Part shown: piece after piece, positions 34,836 to 43,372 of the stretch | Numbering within the stretch: position 1 is the first letter of the stretch | Layout of the letters: the number at the start of each line of letters is the position of its first letter | Origin: Nocardia sp. BMG111209 | GTDB taxonomy: Bacteria; Actinomycetota; Actinomycetes; Mycobacteriales; Mycobacteriaceae | Assembly (NCBI RefSeq): GCF_000381925.1 | Contig: NZ_KB907307.1 | Span: forward strand, 2,852,001 to 2,916,000 | DNA length: 64,000 bases | Reading direction: 5' to 3' | Translations under genes and position numbers: made by a program | Notes under the pieces: model-generated | Told to the model about the DNA's origin: nothing | Database searches by the model: none | The model's input: only the letters and a program-made list of their open reading frames with translations

Positions 34836-35270
34836 ATGAGCTCCATCGGCATGGCACGCACCACCCTGGCGGTCGTCGCGACCGCCGCCGCGTTGGCACT
34901 GGCCTCGACGGAGGCCGCCGCCGACCCGGCGAATCCCGGCGCCGGTTCCGATCCGGGGACGAGCGCGGGCGCGGACAGCGCGAATCCGAACACCGCACCG
35001 GGCACGCGTTCGGACAGCACACCGGGCGCCGACTCGAACATGGGCCCGGGCACGGGTGCACCCGGCGCGAGTTCGAACTCGGCGCCGGGCACGAGCTCGG
35101 ACAACAACGGCACGAACTCCCGGACCGCTCCCGGCACGAACTCGGACAACAGCACGACGGGCGCCGAGTCGGGCACCCGCTCGGACAACGCCGGGTCGAC
35201 TCCGGGTGCGAGCTTCGGCGCGCAGTTCCCGCTGCCGAATTTCCTGAGTCCGTTCGGCGCCACACGCTGA
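34836..35270 (+). CDS. Secreted low-complexity Ser/Gly/Asn/Asp-rich protein
   Basis: This 144-residue protein starts with a clear signal peptide (ALALASTEAAADP, cleavage probably near residue 29). The mature part is an irregular repeat of short units such as APGTSSDN, PGTNSDN and PGTRSDS, ending in a hydrophobic FPLPNFLSPFG tail. A GGAAGGAA site precedes the ATG. I do not recognise a family; disordered, cell-wall-associated proteins of this type occur in mycolic-acid bacteria. A strong hairpin follows. Confidence 0.75.
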   Translation: MSSIGMARTTLAVVATAAALALASTEAAADPANPGAGSDPGTSAGADSANPNTAPGTRSDSTPGADSNMGPGTGAPGASSNSAPGTSSDNNGTNSRTAPGTNSDNSTTGAESGTRSDNAGSTPGASFGAQFPLPNFLSPFGATR

Positions 35271-35307
35271 CCCGGGCGGGCACACTCGCTCCCGGGTCGT
35301 ACAAGCG

Positions 35308-35346
35308 CAACGGCCGCATCGGCATTGATCGCCGATGCGGCCGTTG
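35308..35346. terminator. Strong bidirectional hairpin terminator
   Basis: CAACGGCCGCATCGGC and its exact reverse complement form a perfect 16-bp stem around a seven-base loop. The hairpin lies between the convergent secreted-protein and enoyl-CoA hydratase genes and should stop transcription from both sides. Confidence 0.85.
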
Positions 35347-35375
35347 TGTACCCGGCGTTCGTGCGCCGGGGGAAA

Positions 35376-36098
35376 TCACTTGCCGCGGTTCATGACCCGA
35401 TCCGCCGCCGCCCAGTGCGCCTCGGCCACCCAGAGCCGGGCGAAGGCCGCGACCGCCTCGGCCGGCGGCACCCCGCCGACCACGCGCTTGATCGAGGTGG
35501 CCGACTCGGTGGCCAGGGACCGGGCCAGCGCCTGCCAGCCCTCCTCGAACGACTCGCGCGGGAACACCCGGTCGATCAGCCCGAACCGCTGCGCCTCGGC
35601 CGCCTCCAGGATGGTGCCCGCGCCGGCCAGCATGAGCGCGCGCCCCCGGCCGACCAGGGCCGCGAGCCGCTCGGCGCCGCCCCATGCGGGCATGATCGCC
35701 AGCGCGGCCTGATTGAAGCCGATCTTGATGTCGTCGGCCGCGACCCGGATGTCGGCCGCGACGGCGAACTCCGCGCCGCCGCCGAGCGCGTGCCCGTTGA
35801 GCGCCGCGATCACCGGCGCCGGGAACTCCGCGATGCGGTCGCAGATCAGGCGCATCCGCCAGGCCATCTCCTCGGCGCCCGCGAGGGTCCGGATCTCGGC
35901 CAGCTGCTTGAGGTCGCCCCCGGAGACGAAGGCGCGATCCCCCGCGCCGCGCAGGACCAGTGCCCGCGCGCCGGCCGCGCCGTCGAGCGCCTTCTCCAGC
36001 TCATCCATGGTGGTCGGGGCGATGGCGTTGCGGGCCTGCGGCCGGTCGATGGTGATGACCGCCAGCCCGTTGTCCAGCTCCAACTCGACGTCCGCCAT
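35376..36098 (-). CDS. Enoyl-CoA hydratase/isomerase family protein
   Basis: This 240-residue crotonase-family protein has the oxyanion segments RAFVSGGDL and NGHALGGGAEFAVAADIR and the WGGAERLAALVG segment where the usual catalytic Glu region lies. It would hydrate or isomerise an enoyl-CoA in the cytoplasm. It diverges from the ligase gene at 36224, with possible shared control, and fits the acyl-CoA catabolic region downstream. Confidence 0.92.
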   Translation of the reverse strand: MADVELELDNGLAVITIDRPQARNAIAPTTMDELEKALDGAAGARALVLRGAGDRAFVSGGDLKQLAEIRTLAGAEEMAWRMRLICDRIAEFPAPVIAALNGHALGGGAEFAVAADIRVAADDIKIGFNQAALAIMPAWGGAERLAALVGRGRALMLAGAGTILEAAEAQRFGLIDRVFPRESFEEGWQALARSLATESATSIKRVVGGVPPAEAVAAFARLWVAEAHWAAADRVMNRGK

Positions 36099-36174
36099 GC
36101 AGTGTCTCCCGGTCTCCGCGTTGTCGGTCGCTCACCGGCCCGGAATGCCTCTCCGGATTTGTTCCGGTGAATCA

Positions 36175-36215
36175 ATTCTCAGAACTGGATACTGAGCTTC
36201 TACTGTGATGAGAAT
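36175..36215. promoter_or_regulatory. TGAGAAT half-sites upstream of the acyl-CoA ligase
   Basis: ATTCTCA at 36175-36181 and TGAGAAT at 36209-36215 face each other in the gap between the enoyl-CoA hydratase and ligase genes. The same half-site makes a perfect palindrome at 37789-37809. An AT-rich AATATT lies just before the ATG, no Shine-Dalgarno is seen, and the mRNA may be leaderless. A common regulator is likely but unproven. Confidence 0.4.
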
Positions 36216-36223
36216 ATTACTCT

Positions 36224-37762
36224 ATGCGAACGATCCCCGAAGAACTGGCCGAGAAGTACGTGGCGGAGGGGTGGTGGACCTCCGACACGCTGGGTGAGCT
36301 GCTGGCCGCCGGTCTCGCGGCCACGCCGGACAACGTGTTCGAGGTGCACTCCGACACCCGGCCCTATCAGGGGACCTATCGCGACGTGGAGCTGGTGGCG
36401 CGCCGCCTGGCGGCCGGCCTGCACGCGCGCGGTGTCGGTCCCGGCGACGTGGTGGTGTTCCAGCTGCCGAACTGGATGGAGGCGGCCGCCTCGTTCTGGG
36501 CCGCGGCGCTGCTGGGCACGGTGATCGTCCCGATCGTGCACATCTACGGACGCAAGGAGGTCTCCTACATCCTGGAGACGGTGCGGCCGAAGGTGTTCCT
36601 GCGCGCGGAGAGTTTCGGCAACCGGGTCTACGACGACGACCTCGACGCCGGCGTGCCGATCGTCGGCGTGGTCGGCCGCGACTTCGACGATCTGCTCGCC
36701 GACGAGCCGATGGCCGGTGTGCTGCACACCGATCCGGCCTGTCCCGCGGTGATCGCCTTCACCTCCGGCACCACGAGCAATCCGAAGGGCGTGGTGCACA
36801 GCCATCAGACCCTCGGCTTCGAGACCTTCCAGCTGGCCGAGCGCTATCCCGACGACTACGACCGCCAGCTCACCGGCGCCCCGGTCGGGCACTTCATCGG
36901 CATGCTGAACGCGCTGCTCATCCCGGTGCGCCGCGGCTGGCCGATCCATCTGCTCGACGTCTGGAATCCCGGCCGCGTCCTGGAACTGATGAGTACCCGC
37001 GACGTCATCGTCGGCGGCGGCGTGCCCTACTACATGACCAGCCTGCTGGATCATCCCGACTTCACCCGGGACCACCTGGTCAACATGAAGTACGCGGGTA
37101 TGGGTGGCGCGGCGGTCCCGGTCGCGGTCACCGAACGCCTGACCGAGCTGGGTATCACCGTGTTCCGCGCCTACGGCACCACCGAACATCCGTCGATCAC
37201 CGCCTCCTGGTACACCGCGCCGGCGGCGAAGCGGCTCTACACCGACGGCAACGTGTCCACCGGCGTGGAGATCCGGCTCTCCGAGGAGGGCGAGATCATC
37301 AGCCGGGGCCCGGACCTGTGCCTGGGTTACGTCGACGACGAGCTGACCGCGAAGATGTTCGACGACGAGGGCTGGTACCACACCGGCGATATCGGCGTCC
37401 TGGACGAGGACGGTTATCTCACCATCACCGATCGCAAATCGGATGTGATCATCCGCGGCGGCGAGAACATCAGCGCGCTCGAGGTGGAGGAGGCGCTGCT
37501 CGGCATGTCCGGGATCGCCGAGGTCGCGGTGGTCTCCGCGCCGGACGCGCGCCTGGGTGAACGCGCCGCCGCGGTGGTGCGGCTGCTGCCCGGCGCCGAA
37601 CTGCCGACACTGGACCAGGTCCGCGAGCATTTCGCGAACAAGGGCCTGGCCAAACAGAAATGGCCCGAGGAGATTCTCGCCGTGGCCGACTTCCCGCGGA
37701 CGGCCAGCGGCAAGATCCAGAAATTCCGCATCCGCGAGACGCTCCGCCAGCGGGAACAGTGA
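36224..37762 (+). CDS. Acyl-CoA ligase, cyclohexanecarboxylate-CoA ligase-like
   Basis: This 512-residue ANL-superfamily ligase has the ATP loop FTSGTTSNPKGVVHS, an RAYGTTEHPSIT adenylate-binding segment, the hinge ITDRKSDVIIRGGENIS and the catalytic Lys in PRTASGKIQK. The PKGVVHS and YGTTEHP segments resemble alicyclic or medium-chain acid CoA ligases such as AliA. It would activate an unusual acid for the downstream enzymes. The start lacks a ribosome-binding site. Confidence 0.9.
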   Translation: MRTIPEELAEKYVAEGWWTSDTLGELLAAGLAATPDNVFEVHSDTRPYQGTYRDVELVARRLAAGLHARGVGPGDVVVFQLPNWMEAAASFWAAALLGTVIVPIVHIYGRKEVSYILETVRPKVFLRAESFGNRVYDDDLDAGVPIVGVVGRDFDDLLADEPMAGVLHTDPACPAVIAFTSGTTSNPKGVVHSHQTLGFETFQLAERYPDDYDRQLTGAPVGHFIGMLNALLIPVRRGWPIHLLDVWNPGRVLELMSTRDVIVGGGVPYYMTSLLDHPDFTRDHLVNMKYAGMGGAAVPVAVTERLTELGITVFRAYGTTEHPSITASWYTAPAAKRLYTDGNVSTGVEIRLSEEGEIISRGPDLCLGYVDDELTAKMFDDEGWYHTGDIGVLDEDGYLTITDRKSDVIIRGGENISALEVEEALLGMSGIAEVAVVSAPDARLGERAAAVVRLLPGAELPTLDQVREHFANKGLAKQKWPEEILAVADFPRTASGKIQKFRIRETLRQREQ

Positions 37763-37788
37763 CCTGTCCCTCTTGCGAGCCTTCCCTT

Positions 37789-37809
37789 ATTGAGAATAGG
37801 ATTCTCAAT
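37789..37809. promoter_or_regulatory. Perfect 9-bp-arm palindrome upstream of amidohydrolase
   Basis: ATTGAGAAT and ATTCTCAAT flank a three-base AGG spacer, forming a 21-bp perfect inverted repeat that ends 20 bp before the ATG. This is the size and position of a repressor operator, TetR-type for example. The half-site also occurs upstream of the ligase gene. Confidence 0.6.
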
Positions 37810-37828
37810 TGAAGCAAAGGAGGATCTC

Positions 37829-39013
37829 ATGACCGCAGCGCCGACGTTGCCGTATCCGCTGTTCGACGCGGACAATCACCTCTACGAGACCGAAGAGTCG
37901 CTGACCAAGTTCCTGCCGGATCAGTACAAGAGCGCGATCCAGTACGTCCAGGTCAACGGCCGCACCAAGATCGCGGTCCGGGGTGTCATCAGTGACTACA
38001 TCCCCAACCCGACCTTCTCGGTCGTCGCCGCTCCCGGTGCCATGGAGGAGTACTTCAAGAACGGCAACCCGGAGGGCAAGAGCCGCCGCGAGATCTTCGG
38101 CGCGGCGATCAAGGCCCCCGCGGCGTTCCGCGAGCCCGGCCCGCGCCTGGCGCTGATGGACGAGCTCGGCGTGCAGCGCACCCTGATGTTCCCGACGCTG
38201 GCCAGCCTCGTCGAGGAGCGCATGCGTGACGATCCGAAGCTGATCCACGTGGTCGTGCACGCGCTCAACGAGTGGCTGCTCGACACCTGGAAGTTCAACT
38301 ACGAGGACCGGATCTTCACCACCCCGGTCATCTCGCTGCCGATCCTGGACAAGGCGATCGAGGAGCTGGACTGGGTCGTCGCCAACGGCGCCAAGGCCAT
38401 CCTGGTCCGCCCGGCCCCCGTGCCCGGCTTCGAGGGCCCGCGCTCGTTCGCGATGCCCGAGTTCGATCCGTTCTGGGAGCGGGTCGTCCACCACGACATC
38501 CTCGTCGCGATGCACTCCTCCGACTCCGGTTACGCGCGCTTCGACGCCGAATGGGAGGGCAGCAACTCCGAGATGCTGCCGTTCCAGACCAACACCTTCC
38601 GCATGGTCAACGAATGGCGGCCGGTGCAGGACACGGTCTCGTCGTGGGTCTGCCACGGTGCGCTGTTCCGGCACCCGAAGCTGAAGATCGCCGTCATCGA
38701 GAACGGCTCGTCCTGGCTGAAGCCGCTGCTCGACATCCTCGCCGACGTCTACAAGAAGGCGCCGGAGGGTTTCGGCATGCAGGATCCGGTCGCGGCCATC
38801 AAGAAGAGCATCCACGTCAGCCCCTTCTACGAGGAGGGCGTGACCGACCTGATCGACCTGATCGGCGTCGACCGCGTGCTGTTCGGCTCCGACTACCCGC
38901 ACCCGGAGGGCCTGGCCCAGCCGACCCACTTCGCCGACATGCTCCAGCACCTGCCCGTCGAGGATCAGGCGAAGATCATGGGCGGCAACCTGGCTCGACT
39001 GCTCGGAGTGTAG
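37829..39013 (+). CDS. Amidohydrolase (ACMSD-related TIM barrel)
   Basis: This 394-residue metal-dependent hydrolase is of the same group as the gene at 9515-10756. The first strand reads FDADNHLYET (DxH with Glu), the central strand has MHSSDSG, and the last strand gives the metal-binding Asp in FGSDYPHPEG. AAAGGAGG precedes the ATG. It sits between two acyl-CoA ligases, which suggests hydrolysis or decarboxylation of a CoA-linked or free acid intermediate. Confidence 0.88.
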   Translation: MTAAPTLPYPLFDADNHLYETEESLTKFLPDQYKSAIQYVQVNGRTKIAVRGVISDYIPNPTFSVVAAPGAMEEYFKNGNPEGKSRREIFGAAIKAPAAFREPGPRLALMDELGVQRTLMFPTLASLVEERMRDDPKLIHVVVHALNEWLLDTWKFNYEDRIFTTPVISLPILDKAIEELDWVVANGAKAILVRPAPVPGFEGPRSFAMPEFDPFWERVVHHDILVAMHSSDSGYARFDAEWEGSNSEMLPFQTNTFRMVNEWRPVQDTVSSWVCHGALFRHPKLKIAVIENGSSWLKPLLDILADVYKKAPEGFGMQDPVAAIKKSIHVSPFYEEGVTDLIDLIGVDRVLFGSDYPHPEGLAQPTHFADMLQHLPVEDQAKIMGGNLARLLGV

Positions 39014-39061
39014 CCACTCGCATCGGCCGGGGGCAGCAACGACGCTGAGGGAGACGAGAGC

Positions 39062-40498
39062 ATGACAGCATGGGACACCATCCCCGCGATGGTTCTCAGC
39101 TCCGCGGACCGCTTCGGTGACGCCGAAGCGGTCGTGGACGGCCCGGTACGGCTGAGCTTCACCGAACTGGTGGATCGCATCCGCCGGGCCGCGGGGGCCT
39201 ACGCGGCCGCCGGAATCGACCGCGGCGACCGCGTGGCGCTGTGGGCCCCGAACTCTCTCGAATGGATCGTCGCCGCCTTCGGCCTGCACGTCGCGGGCGG
39301 GGTACTGGTACCGGTGAACACCCGGTTCCGGGCCGAGGAAGCCGCCGACGTGATCCACCGCAGCGGCGCGAAAGCGGTGCTGGTGCAACAGGGTTTCCTG
39401 GGTCAGGAGTACGCGACGCCGGCCGGCGTGCCGGTGTTCGACCTGACATCGGACTTCCTGGCCGCCGGATCGCCGTTCGAGCGTCTCAACGCCGGAACCG
39501 ACACCGCGGACATCATCTACACCTCGGGCACCACCGGGCGGCCCAAGGGCGTGATGATGAACCACGTGCAGACCCTGCGCCTGTACGCGGAATGGTGCGA
39601 TCTCGCCGATCTGCGCGAGGGCGACCGGTATCTGCTGGTGAACCCGTTCTTCCACACCTTCGGCTACAAGGCCGGACTGGTCAGCTCGTTCATCCGCGGC
39701 GCGACCATGCTGCCGGTCCCGGTGTTCGACGTGAACACCGTGCTGGAGCTGATCGAGCGGGAGCGGATCACGATGCTGCCCGGCCCGCCGACGCTGTACC
39801 ACTCGCTGCTCGAGGCCGCCGCCGAGGGCAGATACGACCTGTCGACACTGCGGTCCGCCGTCACCGGCGCGGCCGACATCCCGGTGGAGCTGATCCGCCG
39901 GGTGCGCAGCGAACTGCCGTTCCGGTCGATCATGACCGGATACGGGCTCACCGAGGCCGGCACCGCGACCGCGTCCCGGCCCGGGGACACCTTCGAGCAG
40001 ATCGCCACCACCGTCGGCACCCCCTGCGACGGCGTGGAGGTCGACATCGCCGACGACGGCGAGGTGCTGGTCCGCGGCTACAGCGTGATGCAAGGCTATC
40101 TCGACGATCCGGCGGCCACCGCCGAGGCCGTCGACGCCGACGGCTGGCTGCACACCGGCGACCTGGGCAGCCGCGACGACGACGGGCACATCCGCATCAT
40201 CGGCCGCAAGAAGGACATGTTCATCGTCGGCGGCTTCAACGCCTACCCGGCGGAGATCGAGGGCTTCCTGCTGGAACATCCGGCGGTCGCGCAGGCCGCG
40301 GTGATCGGCGTGCCCGACGAGCGGCTGGGGCAGGTCGGCAAGGCGTTCGTCGTCGCGAAGGCCCCCCTCACCGCCGAGGAACTGATCACCTGGAGCCGCG
40401 AGCGCATGGCCGGGTACAAGGTACCCAGGTCCGTCGAACTGCTCGGCGCGCTGCCGCTCAACGCCACCGGAAAGGTGATGAAAGACCAACTACGGTAA
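39062..40498 (+). CDS. Acyl-CoA ligase, FadD3-like
   Basis: This 478-residue ligase has the ATP loop YTSGTTGRPKGVM, the TGYGLTEAGT adenylate motif, the hinge IGRKKDMFIVGGFNAYP and the catalytic Lys in LNATGKVMK. The compact length and sequence around these motifs resemble the FadD3 family, which activates the C/D-ring propionate of steroids (HIP). No other HIP-pathway genes are here, so the substrate stays open. It follows the amidohydrolase by 48 bp in the same direction. Confidence 0.9.
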   Translation: MTAWDTIPAMVLSSADRFGDAEAVVDGPVRLSFTELVDRIRRAAGAYAAAGIDRGDRVALWAPNSLEWIVAAFGLHVAGGVLVPVNTRFRAEEAADVIHRSGAKAVLVQQGFLGQEYATPAGVPVFDLTSDFLAAGSPFERLNAGTDTADIIYTSGTTGRPKGVMMNHVQTLRLYAEWCDLADLREGDRYLLVNPFFHTFGYKAGLVSSFIRGATMLPVPVFDVNTVLELIERERITMLPGPPTLYHSLLEAAAEGRYDLSTLRSAVTGAADIPVELIRRVRSELPFRSIMTGYGLTEAGTATASRPGDTFEQIATTVGTPCDGVEVDIADDGEVLVRGYSVMQGYLDDPAATAEAVDADGWLHTGDLGSRDDDGHIRIIGRKKDMFIVGGFNAYPAEIEGFLLEHPAVAQAAVIGVPDERLGQVGKAFVVAKAPLTAEELITWSRERMAGYKVPRSVELLGALPLNATGKVMKDQLR

Positions 40499-40699
40499 CG
40501 CTTTCCGAATGGAAGGCCGTCGCGGGCCCGGCAACCCGATACGCAACCCCCCACCGGGTTCGCGGCGGCAGGCGTCACCGGAGTTGAGCGCGGGGCGGGA
40601 TCCGAGGACCTTGTCAGTCACCGAGGATCCCGTCCCCGCGCCGCATCCGCGCAGCTGATCCGGACTGCTCCGGACCGCGGCATCCCTACAATCGACTCC

Positions 40700-41746
40700 G
40701 TGAGCATCATGATCAGCCGACCCGAGGACGGCGGCCTGGACATCGATCCGGCCGGTACGCCGGATCGGCCGCTGGTCGTGGTGGACCTGGACCGGTACGC
40801 GGCCGAACCGCCCGCCGTGATCGCCGCCGTCGCCGACCGCATCGAACGGGCCCTCCCGCTGGTGGTGGGCGTCCTGCGCGGCCCCGCCAGCGCACCGCTG
40901 CGGCCCCTGCTGGCCGCGGCCACCCTCACCCTCACCGACCGCTTCGCCTCGGCCCTGTGGCCGCAGATGGTCGCGGTCGGCGACCTCGACGCGGCGCTGG
41001 CCGAGCTGCACGCGGCGACCGCCTACTCCCCCCGCGCCGCGATCGCCTGCGGCCAGTTGCTGCGGCAGACCGTCCGCCTGCCCACCACACCCGCGCTGGC
41101 CGCCGAGGCGGCGGTGTACTCGATGCTGCTCGGCGGCTCCGAATTCGCCCGCTGGCTGGCCGAACGCGGTCCCGCCCGTGAGGTCCGGTGGCCGGCGACC
41201 GATCTGGTCCGGGTGGAGCGCGAGGCGGACCACCTCGAGATCGTGCTGGACCACCCGCAGCGCCGCAACGCCCTCAGCATGCGACTGCGCGAGCAGTTGC
41301 TCGCGGCGCTGACGGTGGCCGAGGTGGACCCGTCGGTCGGATCGGTCACCCTCCGCGGGAACGGTCCGGTGTTCTGCAGCGGCGGCGACCTGGACGAATT
41401 CGGTACCGCCACCGATCTGGTCGCCGCCTACCTGGTCCGGCTGGACCGGGCGCCGTGGCGGATCATCGACGAGCTGGCCGACTGGGTCACCGTCCGGGTG
41501 CACGGTTCCTGTATCGGCGCGGGCGCCGAGATGTCGGCCTTCGCGGGCACCGTGATCGCCGCCCCCGGGACCGTCTTCCAACTTCCCGAGATCCGGATGG
41601 GCCTGGTGCCCGGCGCGGGCGGCACGGTGAGCATCCCCCGCCGCGTCGGCCGCTGGCGCGCCGCCTGGCTCATGCTCACCGGCGCCACGCTGCCGGTCAC
41701 CACGGCGCTGCGCTGGGGCCTGGTGGACCGGCTCGAGGAGGGCTGA
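40700..41746 (+). CDS. Enoyl-CoA hydratase with degenerate N-terminal extension
   Basis: This 348-residue protein has a normal crotonase domain from about residue 165: LDHPQRRNALS, the oxyanion segment VFCSGGDLDEFG, GSCIGAGAEMSAFA and LVPGAGGTVSIPRRVG. The first 160 residues are Ala/Leu-rich and look like a worn crotonase-type repeat without its motifs. The gene begins the three-gene operon with the CoA transferase and the YtcJ-like hydrolase. It would hydrate or isomerise a CoA thioester. Confidence 0.87.
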   Translation: MSIMISRPEDGGLDIDPAGTPDRPLVVVDLDRYAAEPPAVIAAVADRIERALPLVVGVLRGPASAPLRPLLAAATLTLTDRFASALWPQMVAVGDLDAALAELHAATAYSPRAAIACGQLLRQTVRLPTTPALAAEAAVYSMLLGGSEFARWLAERGPAREVRWPATDLVRVEREADHLEIVLDHPQRRNALSMRLREQLLAALTVAEVDPSVGSVTLRGNGPVFCSGGDLDEFGTATDLVAAYLVRLDRAPWRIIDELADWVTVRVHGSCIGAGAEMSAFAGTVIAAPGTVFQLPEIRMGLVPGAGGTVSIPRRVGRWRAAWLMLTGATLPVTTALRWGLVDRLEEG

Positions 41747-41752
41747 AACCCG

Positions 41753-43372
41753 TTGTCCGCGTTCGGCGACGACGCCGCACCCGGGACGTGGTCCCGGATG
41801 GTGCGGCAGTGGCTGCACACACCCCCGGCAGCCGAACCCCTTGCGGCCGAATCGGAGTGCGCGGTGCTGGCCTGGGCCGCCAGCGGGGCGATGGCGCTGA
41901 CCGGGCCCGAGGCGGGGCCGCCGGTGTCGTCACCGGCGGGCGCGTACGGGCTGCTGCGTGCGGTGGTGCGGGTTTTCGAGGCCGTGACCGCGGAGGCCGG
42001 TACGCCCGTGGCGGTGGATGCCGCCCTCGCGTTGTCCGGGCGGGCGGGTCTGCACGGAAAACATCGCGCCGGGCAGCGGTCGGCCGGTGGCGCGACGCGG
42101 TTGCTGCGCACCGCCGACGGGTGGTGCGCGGTGACGCTCAGCCGTCCCGACGATATCGAATCCGTGCCGGCGATCGTCGGTGATGTGGTCGACGGTGATC
42201 CCTGGGAGGCGCTGCGCCGCACAGCTATCCGGTCTACTGCTGAGGAATTCGTCGATCGCGTACAGCTCCTCGGCGTGCCTGCGGGTGCCTTGCCGGGTTC
42301 GGCCGTGACCGGAGCCAGGGCCCGGGATGCGGGCGGGGCCGGAGGGGTGGCCGGGGCCCGAGGCGCGACCGGGGCCCGAGGCGCGACCGGGGCCCGAGAC
42401 GTGACCGGGGCCCGAGACGTGACCGGGGCCCGAGACGTGACCGGGGCCGGAGGCGCGGCCGGAGCTGGAGGCGCGGCCGGGACCCGAGGCGCGGGCGGAG
42501 CCGGAGGGGTGAGCGGGGCTGGGACCAAAGACGTGGGCGTGGGCTGGGCCGGGGCCGGGGGCGGCTCGAACATGGACGACTGCACAGGCACAGGCGATGG
42601 GGGCGCGTTTCCGGTGCCGTGGCGGCGTAGCCGGATTGCGGAGCCGAAACCTGTTGTGGCACTGCAGGACAGCTTGGTTGTCGATCTGTCGTCGATGTGG
42701 GCGGGTCCGTTGTGCGCGCAGTTGCTCGGCCGGGCCGGGGCGCGGGTGGTGAAGGTGGAGAGTGTGCATCGGCCCGACGGCACTCGTGCCGACACCCGGT
42801 TCTTCGAACTGCTGCACCGGGGGCACGAATTTCGTTCGATCGACTTCCGTTCCGATTCCGGCAGAAGGGAATTGGCCGCCTTGATCGACGCCGCGGATAT
42901 CGTGATCGAGGCGTCGCGACCGCGCGCGCTCGCGCAACTGGGCCTCTCCCCCGAGCTGACATCCCATCGGCCGGGGCGAATCTGGTTGAGTCTCACCGGA
43001 AACGGTCGTGACGATCCGTTGCGGGTGTCGTTCGGTGACGATGCCGCCGTGGCCGGTGGCCTGGTCGGCTGGTATCGGCCCGAAATCGGTACGGGCGCAC
43101 TCGAACCGGTCTTCTGCGCGGATGCGGTCGGGGATCCGCTGTCCGGTATCTGCGCGGCACTCGCTGTGGTGGATGCCGCGCGCGCCGGTGGTGGTCTGCT
43201 GCTGGATCTTTCGATGCGCGCTACCACTGCCGCTTTCGCCGCGGCCCCGGATCCCGATCACGGGCCGCACGCGCTGGTCCGGCACGGCGACGGCTGGGAG
43301 ATCCATTGCCCCGCCCTCGACCGCACTCAGCAGGTGCTGCCGCCGCGGGTGCCGGAGCGTGCCGCGTGCTGA
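41753..43372 (+). CDS. Family III CoA transferase with Gly-Ala repeat linker
   Basis: This 539-residue protein has two CoA transferase parts joined by a repetitive linker. The N-terminal 180 residues resemble the middle of the family fold (AASGAMALTGPEAGPPVSSP, DGWCAVTLSRPDD). The C-terminal part resembles the usual start (VVDLSSMWAGPLCAQLLGRAGARVVKVES) and contains the ADAVGDPLSG segment with the likely catalytic Asp. Residues about 200-250 are six-residue GAR(G/D)(A/V)T repeats encoded by 18-bp units. The start is TTG with AGGAGG upstream; ATG 41798 is an alternative. Confidence 0.82.
   Translation: MSAFGDDAAPGTWSRMVRQWLHTPPAAEPLAAESECAVLAWAASGAMALTGPEAGPPVSSPAGAYGLLRAVVRVFEAVTAEAGTPVAVDAALALSGRAGLHGKHRAGQRSAGGATRLLRTADGWCAVTLSRPDDIESVPAIVGDVVDGDPWEALRRTAIRSTAEEFVDRVQLLGVPAGALPGSAVTGARARDAGGAGGVAGARGATGARGATGARDVTGARDVTGARDVTGAGGAAGAGGAAGTRGAGGAGGVSGAGTKDVGVGWAGAGGGSNMDDCTGTGDGGAFPVPWRRSRIAEPKPVVALQDSLVVDLSSMWAGPLCAQLLGRAGARVVKVESVHRPDGTRADTRFFELLHRGHEFRSIDFRSDSGRRELAALIDAADIVIEASRPRALAQLGLSPELTSHRPGRIWLSLTGNGRDDPLRVSFGDDAAVAGGLVGWYRPEIGTGALEPVFCADAVGDPLSGICAALAVVDAARAGGGLLLDLSMRATTAAFAAAPDPDHGPHALVRHGDGWEIHCPALDRTQQVLPPRVPERAAC
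42351..42494 (+). repeat. Eight in-frame 18-bp tandem repeats
   Basis: Eight consecutive 18-base units fill 42351-42494, each beginning CCGGGGCCCGAG or a close variant. Units 1-2 share GAGGCGCGA, units 3-5 are identical with GAGACGTGA, and units 6-8 are more divergent. They encode GAR(G/D)(A/V)T hexapeptides. Identical central copies suggest recent slippage expansion and likely strain-to-strain copy-number variation. Confidence 0.9.

Noticed and set aside
37805..40489. Very long open frame (894 codons) on the minus strand
   Set aside because: It is the mirror of the plus-strand amidohydrolase and FadD3-like ligase genes, gives a low-complexity Arg/Asp/Val/Gly/His translation and carries no domain motif. 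High third-position GC explains the lack of stops.
40533..40560. Terminator AACCCG-N16-CGGGTT after the FadD3-like ligase
   Set aside because: The six-bp stem with a 16-base loop is too weak to call.
42351..42494. CRISPR-like array
   Set aside because: The units are contiguous, in-frame and without unique spacers, so they are a coding tandem repeat.
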